Shown piece by piece: positions 41,453-55,073 of a stretch of DNA of 64,000 nucleotides (position 1 is its first letter; every line of letters begins with the position of its first letter). Source of the DNA: Avena insularis. Taxonomy: Eukaryota; Streptophyta; Magnoliopsida; Poales; Poaceae. The notes under the pieces are model-generated. The model searched no databases, was not told the origin of the DNA, and saw only the letters and a program-made list of their open reading frames with translations. Made by a program: the position numbers and the translations under genes. The stretch is from assembly GCA_023614405.1 (NCBI GenBank), contig CM042684.1:467675650-467739649 (forward strand). Reading direction: 5' to 3'.

Positions 41453-44400
41453 TGTAACTACCTCGGTGAATTACGCTCCTAGTTGCAAGCCTGGATGAGC
41501 AGAAATGGTTGAAATAGTACGGTGGGGCCAAAATGCCACTCACAGGGAGACCTTTCGGCCGTCCCAACCATTTCTAAACATCAGGACAAGAACGGGCGTG
41601 TCGGCGAAGGGATCAACTACATACACAAATGAGTATGTATGCAAGCCACCATACAAGTACATCGAGCCATTCCATCTAAAAAGAAAGGAAATATATAGCA
41701 TACATCGGCAAGATCCAAATATCCTAGATAGATATAATAGTTTAGGATATCTCCTCATACATCAATCAACAGTATCAAGCGGGCGAAAGACAAAATCCGA
41801 GTGCGGATAAGAAGCAAATCGGCATAAGATGCCCCATAAATAAGCAGATCCATACAGATCTCACGGATCCCGTTCGGAATCTCTACCGAATGATCGTTGC
41901 CCACATCGTCTGTCTCTTCCACCCGGTATCCATCTTGCGAGTGTACATTCATACGAACCAATAATTTATCGTGTGAGACCCTAGAATTTTCGGCAAGTCT
42001 TTATGCCTCTAAAGGGACACAACCGGGTGACGCAATTGCAGCAAAAGATAAACCCTAACAGTTCTATAGATACTGCTAATCATCCGCCTAACCGAGATAG
42101 ACGGATGTCCGTGAATTAATAACAACAGTTATAACGAATAACGGTAATATCCACAGATCCATCCCCTCTCGCCACCGACGAGGAAGCGGACGAACAACCC
42201 CCATCCGTTGGCGGTTTTATTATCCATTCCGTGAGTGTTGCACTATTTACTAGTCGGTACCTAGTCTAGTCAAATTAAAAGCGGTACTTTAGTTATTCTT
42301 GTCTATGATCGAGCTGTGCTCCAAGTCGTCCATAACCGCGGACACGGCTTTGAAGTTTTACCCTGCGGTGCACAAATAACAACACACACTCGATCAACCT
42401 CGGAAAAACCAAATCAAAACCCAACGAGGATCCACGACAAAGCGATCACAGATTCAGAAATATTTCAGGCCACCCCATTGAGCTACCCATAGCGAAGTTA
42501 GCGACTCAAGACAGCCTCAAGGTTTATGCTAGTGGTGAACGACTAGGAACCCTAAAATGTGACTGGGCTTGTCGACACCGCAAAACACTCCGCTTTCCTA
42601 AGCGATGCAGAAGATACCTGCACAATTTAAATAAAGCAAGAAACATGGCATAAGTACAGGATAGTAAATAAAACCTCAAACTAGTTTGTGGCCCCAAGAA
42701 ATAAGAATGAATCAAGCTCTGGGGGGGTTCATAAGCCTCCGGATGTGGATAGCGAATATTCAAGGAACAGAATCAAGTACTCGGGGTCCCTACGGGACAC
42801 AAGTGAGCCTGAAAAACCAAATAATGATATGGCTCACCGGTGCCACTTTCATTAGTTATCCCATTACTACTCGGGTTAAGTTGTTTGGGTACCTCGTTAT
42901 CCATCGGACTCTCACATACCCTACACATGCTGTTCTCGACTGCATGGCTCAAACAACTCCTGTAGTAAGGGCTCATGGGATGGAGGAACAAGCTTCGGTG
43001 GGGTTTAAAAGTAAAGGCTATGCAATACTTGGGATTCAATTTAATGCAATCGCGACTCAATGATGCAAGAATAAGATAGAGGCAATAGGTACTATATGTA
43101 TGCAAGCATGTGGTAGTGCTTGCTGGCAGCTCGATTGAAGCAAGGGATGGATCTGGTAGTGCTCATGGTTCTCTTGATATATCCCACCTTTCAGCGTCTA
43201 TTCGAAGAAGAACCAAACAAACAAGGGCCAACATAAATAAAGTGCACAAGCATATGAATAAAATGCGACAAGCAAACAATCATGCCATGATGAATGATGC
43301 ACAATTTGCATGGCAATAGGTAGCAAGGCATGGGTGAGGTGTGGAATACAAGAATAAACATTTTTATTGGGTTTTACTCACATTTTAACCTCAATTAAGT
43401 TGCTGTATACATTATATTTATATGATGCATGCTTCAAATCAAACCATGGAATGCACAAACAGAAAGGTCTCGTCGAGCTAATCATCTTAGACATATTATT
43501 TGTAAAATTTGGAGTTATAAAACAAAAGTTATTAATTAATTAAGGAAAAAGGGCATTTTATTGTAATTTTAAACAACTTGGAATTTAAAGTGTCCAAAAT
43601 ATATTTTGAAGGGCATATTTGAATTCCTCATATTTTTCTGATTTGAAAACATATATTATTTGTATTAGTTGGATTTATATTTTTAAAGTTATTTAAAAAC
43701 ATAATTAAAATTTGAATTTGAATTAATTTGAAAAAGATTTGAATTAAAACAGAATTACCGAAATACTTTTTATACACAGACAGACCCAGCCACAGACGAG
43801 TGGGGCCCTCTGCTGACTGGGCAACACACGCGCGCAGAAACGTTTTACACCGCGGACTAGCCTAGCCTAAGCGGATGACAGGTGGGGCCACGGCACATGC
43901 GGACCCACTCGCGGGCGCGCCAGCCGGGGCGTGACACGTGGGGCATCCGTGGTAGCGTGGGTTAAGGCCGGAGAAACAGAGGGGCTTTACTGCAAAGCGA
44001 CGTAGGCGCAATTGGGCTGGAGTGACCGTGAGTTGAGGAAAGAAAAGGGTGGGGTTTTGTGCAAAGTAGCCATCATCGTTGTTCTTCTCTCTGAAACTCA
44101 CGACGGATCGATGCTCGGCTGGCGTGCGGCAAGGACTCGATCCGAGGACCTGGCGTCTGCTGTGGGCGGCAGGCGCAGTGGGGTGGGGGTTGTTGCTAGG
44201 AGGGCGGACGGGGCCTAGTTGGGGCTTGGCGCTATGCGGGAGCGAGCAGACAGAAGCGAACGGCGGCGCGCGGAGGGCGTTCGACGGCCGGTCCGGCGAC
44301 ACTAAACGGTGATGGCGAGGCGGACCATGTCGGGGAGGGAGAGGGGCTCACCGCGGGCTTGATGGTGGGCTCGGATCGGGCAGGGGTGCAGCGGATCGAC

Positions 44401-46120
44401 GGTGGAGCTGGAGGACGGCGAGCTAGGGTTTGGCGCGTCAGTGCGCGTCGTTCAGTAGCTGGTCCTCCTCCTCCTCGACGGCGAGTACAGGACGATGCAG
44501 GGGACCCTCCTTGATCTCCCAGGCCACTTCACGGACGCGCGGCTCGACTGGATCAACGGGACGTGGAGGAGGCCAATGGTGGCCGGCTAGAGAGGGCGGC
44601 CGGTGGTGGAGAGGAAGGTGAGAAGAGGGCAGGTCCTTGGTAGATCTGGACGAGAGCGAGGAGACGTGGAGGAGGGGATAAAGCAGAGAGGGGGGAGGAA
44701 GGTGCCGTGGGGAGGTGGTAGACGGAAAAAGGTGGCTCGGCCACCTTTCTCTCCTTCCTCCTCACGTGCTCGGTCTGGGCAGGGCAGGGCAGGGCAGGTA
44801 GGGGAGGCTTCCAGGTGGGGCAAGGTGAGGCCAGGGAGGCAGGGGAGGCTCGGGCTGGCAGGTAGAGAGGAGAGAGGGTAGGGAGAGAGGAGGCTCGGTT
44901 TAGCTCGGTTAGGAGCTAGGGTTGGCTAGGAGGGGTATGGCTCGGGCTAGGGTTTAGGAGAGAGGGGGTAGCTAGGTGGGGCCAGCTAGGTAGAGAGAAG
45001 AGAGAGGCCGAGAGAGGGGGAGGTGTGGTATGGTAGCTAGGGTTAGGGTTTAGGAGATAGGGTATGGTAGATTAGATGTTGCTCATGGAGGAGGTAGGGT
45101 GTAACTTGGGTAGATGAGGGTAGGTTAGATGGGGGGAATGTTAGATTAGATGAAGATTTGGAGGAAAGATGAAGAAAAGAGGGTAGGGCTTAGGGTTTAT
45201 GCATGATCCACATGATCATGCAAGGATGGAGATGAAAGGGAGGGGAGATGAGGAGTAGAGAGATGTGGTGTGATGATGGATTCTACAAGACATCTAGATC
45301 AAGCCAAAGATAAGGATAGAAAGAGATGGGAGATGAACCACTCATGAATTCAAATAAAAACCAAAAGACCCAATTGTGGTGGTACTTGCATGGCCCATGC
45401 AAAATATTTAATGCCATGTGTATTCTTGTGAGACAATAATATTACATGGCATTATTATTAGGCATTCCAAAATTTGGAATAAAAGCCAAGCAAAAAGAAT
45501 TAAAAAGGATGCCCCATGTGGAGTAGGTGGAGATGACCATATTTGAAATACAATGGGACTTGCTAGTGTGTATGTGCCACTAGATGCTTAATAGCCCCAA
45601 AAATATCCCAACATGGCATAATCCATAATAATCCATGTGGAAGCTAGGAAAAAGGGTTCCACTCACAAGGCATGCAAAGGTGGCCATGTGGCTCTCATAT
45701 ATCAATAATGTGAAAACAACATGATGCTAAGATGAGAGCATGTGGAAAGAATTGGATCCATCCCAACCCACATGAGCTAGAGGTAAACTCAAATAAAGTG
45801 CAAAGCTCATATTTAGTTGGATGGTGGAATTATAAGGTGGTGAAAGAAAGGTGGTGGAGTTAATAAGAGATATGCCCCCAACTCAACTTGGGCATTAAAC
45901 AATATATCAAGAACCAAATACAATATCAAGAGGCAAATACAATTTACAATGCATATGAGAGAAGAACCAAAACAAAAAGGGTTTTATATGATGCTCAAAT
46001 GTAAGGTGGCATGATGACATGAGCATGATATAATTATGATGCAACCATTATATATAGGAAGTAGCCATTATATAAACTAGGCTAGTAGCATTACAATTGT
46101 TAGACAATTGGGATGCTACA
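41453..46120 (-). repeat. 3' LTR of the long-LTR element
   Basis: Pairs with 49175-53880. It is nearly identical over about 42900-43880 and 44450-46120, but rich in 1-4 base indels over 41453-42750 and 43990-44300. It contains a GC-rich part (43790-44900) and a G-rich repeat run ('ggaggctcgg', 'tagggtttagga', about 44880-45060). The many weak ORFs here are not supported as genes. Confidence 0.9.
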
Positions 46121-49100
46121 ACTCTCCCCCACTAAACAAGAATCTCGCCCCGAGATTCCTAGGAAAAAGAAAACAACACAAGGGAAGCGGTTGTTCGGAA
46201 CGAAGGTGACCCTCACGTTCCCAAGTTGATGAAGAACGGAATGGTGCGACCACTACACCTTGCAAAACTTGCTAGACTTGTTGCGAGTCTTGCGTTTTGC
46301 TTGAGAAACAACGGATAGAAGAGTTGAAGGATTGTCGTGAGACAAGAAGGATAGGATGAACATAGCTCCGGTTTTCTCAAGAACATGATAAAAGAATAGA
46401 ACCACTTGTGAAAGAAAAGACAAGATGATGTATCATGGATAAAGAAAGACACGCCGTTAAGATTAAAGATTTACCGATACTAGAGAGGATGAATCTTTGT
46501 CTCGCCGGAAGAAAAGAGCTAGGTTGGAGAGATTTTTAACCACTATGACAATAGCATCGTATCTCCTCTCGGATTTGAGAAATGAAGTTCGGAAACAATA
46601 TTGCCTTCAAACAATAGAGTCCCTTGATATCAACAGAAAGATTTAGTTAGACATCGTCGGATTAGATTCTTGTTGCGCCGGTAAGAACCAAAGGATCACG
46701 CAATTGAGGTGCGCGGATATAACTTCCAGAGACTGATGTGAAGCCAGATCATGGTGGAATCTCGAGAAGCAAAGAATATGGAAGATCTGGAGTTTATAGT
46801 AGAGATACTTATTGCTTTCTTTAGCCTTGAGGCTAATGCACTAGATTTGCGGCTGATGGCATCAACCATAATTGGCTTTACCACAGAAAAAGAATTGATG
46901 AACAAAGAGAGAGATAGTTTTCTTTTCATCTTGTTTGGGGATGTCGAGCACCGGTAGAATGACGAGGACAGAAAGGAGTTTGCGTTTGTTTCCACCAGAT
47001 GATTGGAGATTTTGCTCCATCTAGAATAGACAGACCGCCAACAAGAGATTATTGATTACTTTCTTCGAGAGAGCACTCCAGAAAGACAAGGACGGAAGTA
47101 AAAGTATCAAGGGATAAAGGCCACTTCTAACTTCCGTGGGATGAGTGAAATCACATTAATTCACCAATTCAATGTACAAGAGCGAATGATAAGAGTAGTG
47201 GTATGGTAGCTACTCCATCCCGCACTCAAAGCATTACTCCGCACATGAATAAGAAAACCATGCAACCCAACTACCAAAACAGACTGAAGGTATTGACAAG
47301 AAGAGGTCATGGAACTTCGTTAGAAAACAAGGATAGATGTAAACGATTCGCCGGATTCATAGATAGAGGTGATGATGTTGTCGTCATGTCTGAAGTACCA
47401 AGCCACCAGAAAGATATGAAGGAAGATCATGGAGAGATCTGCAAGATTCAACAGCTACAGAAAAGATAGCAACAACTTGAACAGAAGGATTACGAAAGAT
47501 CTGAAAAGTCTTCATGGCCTCCGGTGGATTGAGCATAGACGATAGAACAAGAGGGTTTCAAAGATTGCTTAACGAGATTGAGGTGAAAAGAACTCCATGT
47601 TCTTCTTGAAATGATTGAGAGAGATCTAGCGGTTTTGATGAAACTACGGCGGAACGACGATGATAACTTGCCAACAAGGAAAAACTCCGGGTTTGATTGA
47701 AGATGGAAGATGGAATTAACAATGAACTTGCTGATTCCAGAATTGAAGCGATCTATTTAGCAGAAGGACGTGGCCGAGATAGGTGACTTCAAAAAGTCAG
47801 AATTCTCACTTTGAGACTTTGCACACAGGCAGTGCTCACGAAGCTTGAGAGCTAGTGACACAGATGATCTTCCATGTCCTTCCATTGATATGGAATAGGC
47901 AAGCATATTATCCACATATACCACCATGGATTAACAGGATATTCCCAGAATATCAAGTTCAAGAGGCAGGAGAAACGAACAAATGCTCGAAACACTTCCT
48001 GAGCTCAACGCTCTTAGAAAGATCAATATTAAGAGCACGGGTTCGTGTTGAAGAAGATGCACTGGAAGAATAGATTATCTGGTCCTTCGGAAGAAAAAGA
48101 GATGTCACCTGGTTCACATTGTCGATCGGATCACCGGTTACAAAGATAAAGAGATCTTGGATAAGAACCGATGATAGCTTATACCTTAAGCAAAACTATC
48201 AGAAGCGAAAGATGCAATTCCCTCGTATCCAGGAGAATTTTGCAGATAAGGAGTTCAAAAGATGTGCAGCATGATGGACAGATGATAGACCGCCGTAGTG
48301 CCTTGAGAAACTCCAGATTGCCAAAGATGCTTGAATATGCATAGATATGATCACGGTGTACTCAAAATCACAGGAGATAACCGTATCCTCCAGATGGTGA
48401 CGGTTGATAGCATTTTTTCATATTCCAATCGACACTTATCATGAGTGGAATATAGCTATGCCGAGAGCCAAATTACAATCATCAGCATCGGATCGACACA
48501 TGTTATGTAATTAGCCCAAGAGAATTGGAGATGAAAAGAAACTCCAGGATTAAGCGCCGGTGACAAAAGAATGAGTTAGCATGGATATGATGATAAAAAG
48601 GAAGATAGATAATGTTTCACACACGACTGGAAAGGAGTGTGGAAACACAGATGTATCAAAGAAAAATTTTCCGCATTTTTCGGCATTAAATTACCAATAG
48701 ATGCGCAAAACCACTTATCAGGTAGAGATTAGCAACAGATGCTTGCACAGAATGTGGAGTTGCTGGAAGGAAGGACACCCTTAAGAAGATGGCACCGGTT
48801 AACAAGGAGTCAGATAGATCGCGCCGGTTTTCAAAAGCCTGTCAGTATGGAATGTACCAATAGTTGATAACCAAAGGCAGATGGTGATAACATGTTGGAT
48901 GCAACAGATAGGCAAGGAATTACACACACACACACTTTCTATGGTACTACGGAAACCCAGAACACGTGAATCCTAGTTTTAATTTTAAGAAGAGGATTGA
49001 AAACGTTACACTTCCTTACCAGAAAAGGGTGGTGGGTGGGTAAGAAGAAAAGTGGAAGCAGTCCTACTCTCGCGTTTGTTTTTCCCTAGTATACATAGCT

Positions 49101-49174
49101 ACCAAAAATATTTGCTAGACTGACAACGACCATTTGGCTGAGACCCTGAAGGGCGGGATGGCTCTGATACCAAT
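46121..49174 (-). pseudogene. Interior of the long-LTR element with decayed Gypsy reverse transcriptase
   Basis: The complement of about 47874-47931 translates to VVYVDNMLAYSISMEGH, the Gypsy RT catalytic region with Y-V-D-N in place of Y-x-D-D. It is followed in frame by KLREHCLCAKS, matching the KLREHxLYAK motif that comes next in Gypsy RTs, before the frame is lost near 47765. Upstream (48000-49100) and downstream (46140-47700) I could not recognise gag, protease, RNase H, integrase or chromodomain, although faint homology is likely. The element cannot supply its own proteins. Confidence 0.65.
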
Positions 49175-52100
49175 TGTAACTACCTCGGTGAATTACGCTC
49201 CTAGTTGCAAGCCTGGATGAGCAGAAATGGTTGAAATAGTACGGTGGGGCCCAAATGCCACTCACAGGTAGACCTTTCGGCCGTCCCAACCATTTCTAAA
49301 CATCGGGACAAGAACGGGCGGCGTGTCGGCGTGAAGGATCAACTACATACACAAATGAGTATGTATGCAAGCCACCATACAACAGTACATCAGAGCCATT
49401 CCATCTAAAAAGAAAGGAAATATAGCAACGCCATACGGCAAGATCCAAATATCCTAGATAGATATAATAGTTTAGGATATCTCCTCATACATCAATCAAC
49501 AGAGTATCAAGCGGAAGCGAAAGACAAAATCCGAGTATGGATAAGAAGCAAATCGGCATAAGATGCCCCATAAATAAGCAGATCCCGCCCACAGATCTCA
49601 CGGATCCCCGTTCCCGGAATCTCTACACCGAATGATCGTTGCCCACATCGTCCGTCTCTTCCACCCAGTATCCATCTTGCGAGTGTACCTGTTCATCTGA
49701 ACCAATAATTTATCGTGTGAGACCCTAGGGGTACTCAGCAAGTCTTTATGCCTCTAAAGGGACACAACACAGGGTGACGAATTGCAGCAAAAGATAAACC
49801 CTAACAGTTCTATAGATACTACGCTAACCATCCGCCTAACCAGAGATGAGCGGATGTCCGTGAATTAATAACAACATTATAACGGTAACAACGGTAATAT
49901 CCAGATCCATCCCCTCCTCGCTTACTGACGAGGAAGCGGACGAACAACCTCCCCCATCCGTTGGCAGTTTATTATCCATTCCGTGAGTGTTGCACTATTT
50001 ACTAGTCAGGTACCTAGTCTAGTCAAATTAAAAGCGGTACTTTAGTTATTCTTGTCTATGATCGAGAAATGTGCTCCAAGTCGTCCATAACGCGGACACG
50101 GCTTTGAAAAGTTTTACCTGCGAGGGTGCACAAATAGCAACACACTCGATCAACCTCGGAAAAACCAAATCAAAACCCAACGAGATCACGACAAGGCGAT
50201 CACAGATTCAGAAATATTTGAGGCCACCCCATTGAGCTACCCCAACGGTTAGTGACTCGAGGCGGCCTCAAGGTTTGCGCCGATGGCTGTGAGCAATGGG
50301 AACCGAAAATGTGACTGGGCTTGTCGACACCTGAAAACACTCCGCTTTCCTAAAGCGATGCAGTGCGTACTGCACAATTTAAATAAAGCGATAAAACATG
50401 GCATAAGTACAGGATAGTAAATAAAACCTCAAACTAGTTTGTGGCCCCAAGAAATAAGAATGAATCAAGCTCGCTCGGGGGTTCATAAGCCTCCCGGATG
50501 TGGATAGCGCGAATATTCAAGGAACAGGAATCAAGTACTCGGGGTCCTACGGGACACAAGTGAGCCTGAAAAACCAAATAACAGATATGGCTCACCGGTG
50601 CCACTTTCATTAGTTATCCCATTACTACTCAGGTTAAGTTGTTTGGGTACCTCGTTATCCATCAGACTCTCACATACCCTACACATGCTGTTCTACGACT
50701 CGCATGGCTCAAACAACTCCTGTAGTAAGGGCTCATTGGATGGAGGAACAAGCTTCGGTGGGGTTTAAAAGTAAAGGCTATGCAATACTTGGGATTCAAT
50801 TTAATGCAATCGCGACTCAATGATGCAAGAATAAGATAGAGGCAATAGGTACTATATGTATGCAAGCATGTGGTAGTGCTTGCCTGGCAGCTCAGTTGAA
50901 GCAAGGGATGGATCTGGGTAGTGCTCCTGGTTCTCTTGATATATCCCCTGCTCAGCGTCTATTCGAAGAAGAACCAAACAAACAAGGGCCAACATAAATA
51001 AAGTGCACAAGCATATGAATAAAATGCGACAAGCAAACAATCATGCCATGATGAATGATGCACAATTTGCATGGCAATAGGTAGCAAGGCATGGGTGAGG
51101 CGTGGAATACAAGAATAAACATTTTTATTGGGTTTTACTCACATTTTAACCTCAATTAAGTTGCTGTATACATTATATTTATATGATGCATGCTTCAAAT
51201 CAAACCATGGAATGCACAAACAGAAAGGTCTCGTCGAGCTAATCATCTTAGACATATTATTTGTTAAATTTGGAGTTATAAAACAAAAGTTATTAATTAA
51301 TTAAGGAAAAAGGGCATTTTATTGTAATTTTAAACAACTTGGAATTTAAAGTGTCCAAAATATATTTTGAAGGGCATATTTGAATTCCTCATATTTTTCT
51401 GATTTGAAAACATATATTATTTGTATTAGTTGGATTTATATTTTTAAAGTTATTTAAAAACATAATTAAAATTTGAATTTGAAAAAGATTTGAATTAAAA
51501 CAGAATTACCGAAATACTTTTTATACACAGACAGACCCAGCCACAGCCACAGACGAGTGGGGCCCTCTGCTGACTGGGCAACACCGCCAAGAGAAACGCG
51601 TTTACACCGCGGACTAGCCTAGCCTAAGCGGATGACAGGTGGGGCCACGGCACATGCGGACCCACTCGCGGGCGCGCCAGCCGGGGCGTGACACGTGGGG
51701 CATCCGTGGTAGCGCGGGTTAAGGCCGGAGAAACAGAGGGGCTTTTCTGCAAAGCGACACAGAGGCAGACAGGTGGGGCTGGAGTGACCGCGGGTTGAGG
51801 AAAAGAAAAAGGGTGGGGGTTTTGTGCAAAGTAGCCACTGCTACTGTTGTTCTTCTCTGAAACTCTGTCGACAGATCGATGCTCGGCTGGCGTGGGCGCG
51901 GCGCGCGGGACTCGATCCGAGGACCTGGCGTCTTGTGGCAGGCGGCAGCCAGTGGGGTGGGGTTGTTGCTAGGAGGCGGGGACGGGCCTAGTTGGGGCTT
52001 GGCGCTATCACGGGAGCAGCGAGCAGCCAGAAGCTGGAGCGGAGGCGTTCGACGGCCGGTCCGGCGACACTAAACGGTGATGGCGAGGCGGACCATGTCG

Positions 52101-53880
52101 GGGAGGGAGAGGGGCTCACCGCGGGCTTGATGGTGGGCTCGGATCGGGCAGGGGTGCAGCGGATCGACGGTGGAGCTGGAGGACGGCGAGCTAGGGTTTG
52201 GCGTCGGTGCAGCGTCGTTCTGGTAGCTCTGGTCCTCCTCCTCCTCGACGGCGAGTACAGGACGATGCAGGGGACCCTCCTTGATCTCCCAGGCCACTTC
52301 ACGGACGCGCGGCTCGACTGGATCAACGGGACATGGAGGAGGCCGACGGTGGCCGGCTAGAGAGGGCGGCCGGTGGTGGAGAGGAAGGTGAGAAGAGGGC
52401 AGGTCCTTGGTAGATCTGGACGAGAGCGAGGAGACGTGGAGGAGGGGATAAAGCAGAGAGGGGGGAGGAAGGTGCCGTGGGGAGGTGGTAGACGGAAAAA
52501 GGTGGCTCGGCCACCTTTCTCTCCTTCCTCCTCACGTGCTCTGATGGGCAGGGCAGGTAGGGGAGGCTTCCAGGTGGGGCAAGGTGAGGCCAGGGAGGCA
52601 GGGGAGGCTCGGGCTAGCAGGTAGAGAGGAGAGAGGGTAGGGAGAGAGGAGGCTCGGTTTAGCTCGGTTAGGAGCTAGGGTTGGCTAGGAGGGGTATGGC
52701 TCGGGCTAGGGTTTAGGAGAGAGGGGGTAGCTAGGTGGGGCCAGCTAGGTAGAGAGAAGAGAGAGGCCGAGAGAGGGGGGAGGTGTGGTATGGTAGCTAG
52801 GGTTAGGGTTTAGGAGATAGGGTATGGTAGATTAGATGTTGCTCATGGAGGAGGTAGGGTGTAACTTGGGTAGATGAGGGTAGGTTAGATGGGGGGAATG
52901 TTAGATTAGATGAAGATTTGGAGGAAAGATGAAGAAAAGAGGGTAGGGCTTAGGGTTTATGCATGATCCACATGATCATGCAAGGATGGAGATGAAAGGG
53001 AGGGGAGATGAGGAGTAGAGAGATGTGGTGTGATGATGGATTCTGCAAGACATCTAGATCAAGCCAAAGAGAAGGAGAGAAAGAGATGGGAGATGAACCA
53101 CTCATGAATTCAAATAAAAACCAAAAGACCCAATTGTGGTGGTACTTGCATGGCCCATGCAAAATATTTAATGCCATGTGTATTCTTGTGAGACAATAAT
53201 ATTACATGGCATTATTATTAGGCATTCCAAAATTTGGAATAAAAGCCAAGCAAAAAGAATTAAAAAGGATGCCCCATGTGGAGTAGGTGGAGATGACCAT
53301 ATTTGAAATACAATGGGACTTGCTAGTGTGTATGTGCCACTAGATGCTTAATAGCCCCAAAAATATCCCAACATGGCATAATCCATAATAATCCATGTGG
53401 AAGCTAGGAAAAAGGGTTCCACTCACAAGGCATGCAAAGGTGGCCATGTGGCTCTCATATATCAATAATGTGAAAACAACATGATGCTAAGATGAGAGCA
53501 TGTGGAAAGAATTGGATCCATCCCAACCCACATGAGCTAGAGGTAAACTCAAATAAAGTGCAAAGCTCATATTTAGTTGGATGGTGGAATTATAAGGTGG
53601 TGAAAGAAAGGTGGTGGAGTTAATAAGAGATATGCCCCCAACTCAACTTGGGCATTAAACAATATATCAAGAACCAAATACAATATCAAGAGGCAAATAC
53701 AATTTACAATGCATATGAGAGAAGAACCAAAACAAAAAGGGTTTTATATGATGCTCAAATGCAAGGTGGCATGATGACATGAGCATGATATAATTATGAT
53801 GCAACCATTATATATAGGAAGTAGCCATTATATAAACTAGGCTAGTAGCATTACAATTGTTAGACAATTGGGATGCTACA
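49175..53880 (-). repeat. 5' LTR of the long-LTR element
   Basis: 4706 bases, followed on the right by the TSD ACAAT and on the left by the primer-binding site. The GC-rich block at 51530-52650 probably holds the leader and promoter part. No coding sequence is supported. Confidence 0.9.
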
Positions 53881-53885
53881 ACAAT

Positions 53886-54018
53886 CCCCCATAGACGCCT
53901 TCTACGGAAGATCAAAAACTCATATTCTCCTTGTCGCTGCAAAGATCAGCGGGGTGCTGGATAGAAGAACTACCAGCGGTACTATGGAGTTTAAGAACAA
54001 CTCCGAATTGATCAACAG
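53886..54018. other. Unassigned junction sequence
   Basis: About 130 bases between the TSD of the long-LTR element and the first recognisable Tat polyprotein codons. It does not continue the CACTA transposase that borders the left TSD, and I do not recognise it. Confidence 0.4.
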
Positions 54019-54475
54019 GCTATACGCCATTTTTTCTGGTATATGGGGCAGAAGCTGTATTACCAGCCGACATAGAGCATGATTCGCCTAGGGTCACCCA
54101 ATACACAGAAGCCGAAGTACGAGAAGCCCGGAAAAATGATGTTGATCTGCTGGAAGAAGTGAGAGAATTGGCATTGTCCAGATCCGCCATATATCAGCAA
54201 AATCTCTGACGCTATCATAGCCGGAAAGTAAGCCCCTGAGTCTTCTAGGAAGGCAATCTGGTGCTCCGGTTGATACAACATACTGCTGGCATGCATAAAT
54301 TATCCCCCCATGGGAAGGGACGTTCATTGTGAGCAAAGCATTGCACAATGATTCTTATTATCTTATCGATGCAAAGCCGCAGGAAAAGAACAAGGCGGAC
54401 AGGTCCGGCGAGGAATCTAAGCGTCCATGGAATGTAGCTCTACTTCATCCTTTCTACACTTAGCTGAGAAGTGTA
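54019..54475 (+). pseudogene. Gypsy (Tat) polyprotein, integrase C-terminal end
   Basis: The first open part reads GYTPFFLVYGAEAVLPADIE, then EAEVREARKNDVDLLEEVRE and LALSRSAIYQQNL before a stop near 54210. Out-of-frame continuations follow (RYHSRKV; LVLRLIQHTAGMHKLSP; then ALHNDSYYLIDAKPQEKNKA and RPWNVALLHPFYT to about 54463). These are the usual last residues of a Tat-type integrase. At least three frameshifts or stops separate them. The protein would join element DNA to the chromosome. Confidence 0.8.
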
Positions 54476-54479
54476 TGTA

Positions 54480-55073
54480 TCCGAGTCTTCTCATATGTCA
54501 GTATGTATGCCGGCAATGAGCCTATCAATGAAATGTTGGCACCTCGAGCAGTAACTCGAGGACTGCCTTAATAATATTTGTTGTTTTTCATTATTTATAC
54601 GTTAGCTGGAGTAAGTTGTTCGACTTAACTCAGATTAGTAGTGTGTGAGCACCAAAAACCCAACTCTTCGACTTGCTGCTGCCCAACAAGAATTGGCTTC
54701 ATGGCAAGCGAGAGAACAAGTTTGGAATTGCGTAGCACATGAAAAACGACTAAGGAAAAGAATCGAGCCAACGTGTGTTTTTTTGGACTAACATTGTATT
54801 TACTTTCAAATTATTATGCTGAATTACTTTGAGCTAAGCCTAAAGTTTCTAAGTATTGTTAAAACAATTTTTGAAGCTCGGATTCGTAAGTCATAAAACC
54901 GAATCAAGGTAGACACGAACCGAGCCAGAAGATTGGACGAACAAGAAAATGAAACTCGGGGACTACGCCCAAGTTAATCCGGCATACAAACTTAGTAGCA
55001 AAATATCACATGTGTACTGGATACAATTCCACCCGGCATACCGGGGATCTGATAAGTTTTCGAGTGTTTTCAC
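54480..55073. other. Spacer between Tat integrase and antisense gene
   Basis: No supported ORF or repeat. Composition is ordinary, with 'cggggactacgcccaagtta' near 54957-54976, a wording common in Tat 3' regions. It probably serves as the 3' flank of both convergent transcripts. Confidence 0.45.

Larger units (their letters stand above)
41453..53880 (-). mobile_element. Long-LTR Gypsy-derived element (LARD-like), complete
   Basis: LTRs 41453-46120 (4668 bases) and 49175-53880 (4706 bases) flank a 3054-base interior, with a perfect TSD, ACAAT (41448-41452 and 53881-53885). Termini are TGTA...TACA. The tRNA-Met primer site (TGGTATCAGAGCC, complement within 49160-49172) puts the 5' LTR on the right, so it reads on the minus strand; the polypurine tract (AGTGGGGGAGAGT, complement of 46121-46133) abuts the 3' LTR. 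The dimensions recall the barley LARD type (about 4.5-kb LTRs, about 3.5-kb interior). No ORF above about 100 residues, but a decayed RT is recognisable. Confidence 0.9.

Noticed and set aside
43862..44881. Repeated Arg/Gly-rich or Pro-rich ORFs (and their copies at 51879-52624)
   Set aside because: They occur in GC-rich LTR sequence in both copies, without start context or domains, and differ by indels that break the frames.
49156..49172. tRNA-Met gene fragment
   Set aside because: Only the 3'-end complement (TGGTATCAGAGCC) is present; it is the primer-binding site of the long-LTR element.
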